From assembly GCA_028345195.1 (NCBI GenBank), contig JAOMCX010000011.1:1-41499 (forward strand): DNA of 41,499 nucleotides, in the 5' to 3' direction. Below are positions 41,101 through 41,499 of this stretch, piece after piece (position 1 is the stretch's first letter; each line of letters opens with the position of its first letter). The DNA comes from Candidatus Nitrosopelagicus sp. GTDB lineage: Archaea; Thermoproteota; Nitrososphaeria; Nitrososphaerales; Nitrosopumilaceae. A program made the translations under genes and the position numbers. Under the pieces are notes generated by a model. That model ran no database searches, was not told where the DNA came from, and worked only from the letters and a program-made list of their open reading frames with translations.

Positions 41101-41499
41101 ATGAAATATCTTTTAGGACTAATGTTAATTCCTTTATTCCTAGCGCCAGCCTTTGCAGAGAGTCCAGAAGAGTATGAGCAAATTTTACCATCAGAAAATG
41201 GGACACTCAACATCGGATTAACAGTTGATCCACCAGCAAAAGCAAACGAAGTTTCAAAATTACACATCGGATGGATAAAACCTGGATTTAACAAAATTCA
41301 AGAACATATCGATTATAGAATTACAGTTATCAAAGATGGTCAAAATACATTTGGGCCAATTCCACTTACACACACATCTATCGGTACAGTAAAAATTCCT
41401 GTAGAATTTACATCAAACGGAGAACATCAAATCAAAGTAGAGATGGAGGGAATTCTATTCCAACCAATTCCTTTAGAGACAACATACTTTACAATTGAG
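41101..41499 (+). CDS. Secreted protein, N-terminal part (runs off the window)
   Basis: The first 133 codons of a gene that continues beyond the window. A signal peptide (KYLLGLMLIPLFLAPAFA) is followed by a beta-sandwich-like domain (LNIGLTVDPPAKANEVSKLH, DYRITVIKDGQ, GEHQIKVEMEGI). The order of strands and the phrases TVDPPAKANEVSKLHIGW and DYRITVIKDG parallel TQLDPADMTAGEVDSANIAI and YRVEVWRSGD in the divergent 551-residue protein, so the two probably share a domain and may be functionally linked. No further identity is possible from the fragment. Confidence 0.8.
   Translation, partial: MKYLLGLMLIPLFLAPAFAESPEEYEQILPSENGTLNIGLTVDPPAKANEVSKLHIGWIKPGFNKIQEHIDYRITVIKDGQNTFGPIPLTHTSIGTVKIPVEFTSNGEHQIKVEMEGILFQPIPLETTYFTIE

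Noticed and set aside
1-41499. CRISPR arrays, insertion sequences, integrases or phage genes
   Set aside because: No regularly spaced repeats, transposase motifs, terminal inverted repeats with target duplications, or tRNA-adjacent integrase were seen. The single tRNA is flanked by ordinary housekeeping genes.

Overview
The window is AT-rich, densely packed archaeal DNA from an ammonia-oxidising thaumarchaeon (Nitrososphaerota), most likely Nitrosopumilus or a close relative. The evidence is the start of a Nitrosopumilus-type S-layer gene, archaeal information-processing genes (TFE, NAC, eL42, eS27, eS19, Rpp21, Nep1, Trm56, PDCD5), a group II chaperonin, thaumarchaeal zinc-ribbon and secreted-protein families, enzymes fitting the 3-hydroxypropionate/4-hydroxybutyrate (HP/HB) carbon cycle, and a B12 pathway beside a B12-dependent ribonucleotide reductase. 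There is no prophage, insertion sequence, CRISPR array or rRNA. Many genes overlap by 1-20 bases. Several starts sit about 25 bases below a TATA box, which implies leaderless mRNAs; TTG and GTG starts are frequent.

Layout. 1-4240: S-layer gene (partial), a 394-base spacer rich in inverted repeats, thermosome, and an adenine-deaminase-like amidohydrolase, all on the minus strand. 4285-4760: eL42 and eS27 on the plus strand. 4743-8934: five-gene cobalamin operon (minus). 9014-11804: malonyl-CoA reductase/ASADH-type enzyme, Lrp regulator, heme O synthase and a small DUF1059 protein (plus). 11806-17427 (minus): acyl-CoA-reductase-like dehydrogenase, UbiD decarboxylase with a possible PAC3-like partner, a zinc-ribbon protein with a near-perfect internal duplication, an RNase H-fold gene with an apparent +1 frameshift, then a coiled-coil protein, NAC and an archaeosine-TGT C-terminal/PUA protein. 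17592-20785 (plus): PhoU-like, HflX, Trm56, TFE. 20782-25105: riboflavin cluster (minus) with an embedded amidohydrolase of unknown step. 25138-28994: CitE-like lyase, a second acyl-CoA-reductase-like paralogue, PDCD5, eS19, Rpp21, tRNA-Gly and Nep1. 28999-35375: exported glycosidase-fold protein, NrdJ, and a regulator-like protein made of an HTH, an ATP-cone and a degenerate class III RNR domain. 35445-38496: DUF35 plus thiolase, a topoisomerase-type zinc-finger protein, a nitrilase-family enzyme and a 4-OT tautomerase. 38535-41499: rhomboid protease and two divergent secreted proteins.

Themes. Cobalamin made by the 4743-8934 operon can feed NrdJ, so B12 and dNTP supply are linked within one window. 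Malonyl-CoA reductase, two acryloyl-CoA-reductase-like paralogues and the thiolase fit successive parts of the HP/HB cycle. The best leads for undescribed biology are: (1) the HTH/ATP-cone/dead-NrdD protein, with inverted repeats between it and nrdJ, as a possible dNTP-sensing repressor; (2) the amidohydrolase between GTP cyclohydrolase III and the RibD-like reductase as a candidate missing riboflavin enzyme; (3) a +1 frameshift at a TAA stop that coincides with a perfect hairpin; (4) a cobyric acid synthase without its glutaminase domain in an ammonia oxidiser; and (5) a PAC3-like protein overlapping ubiD. All functions are read from sequence by eye; no search was run.
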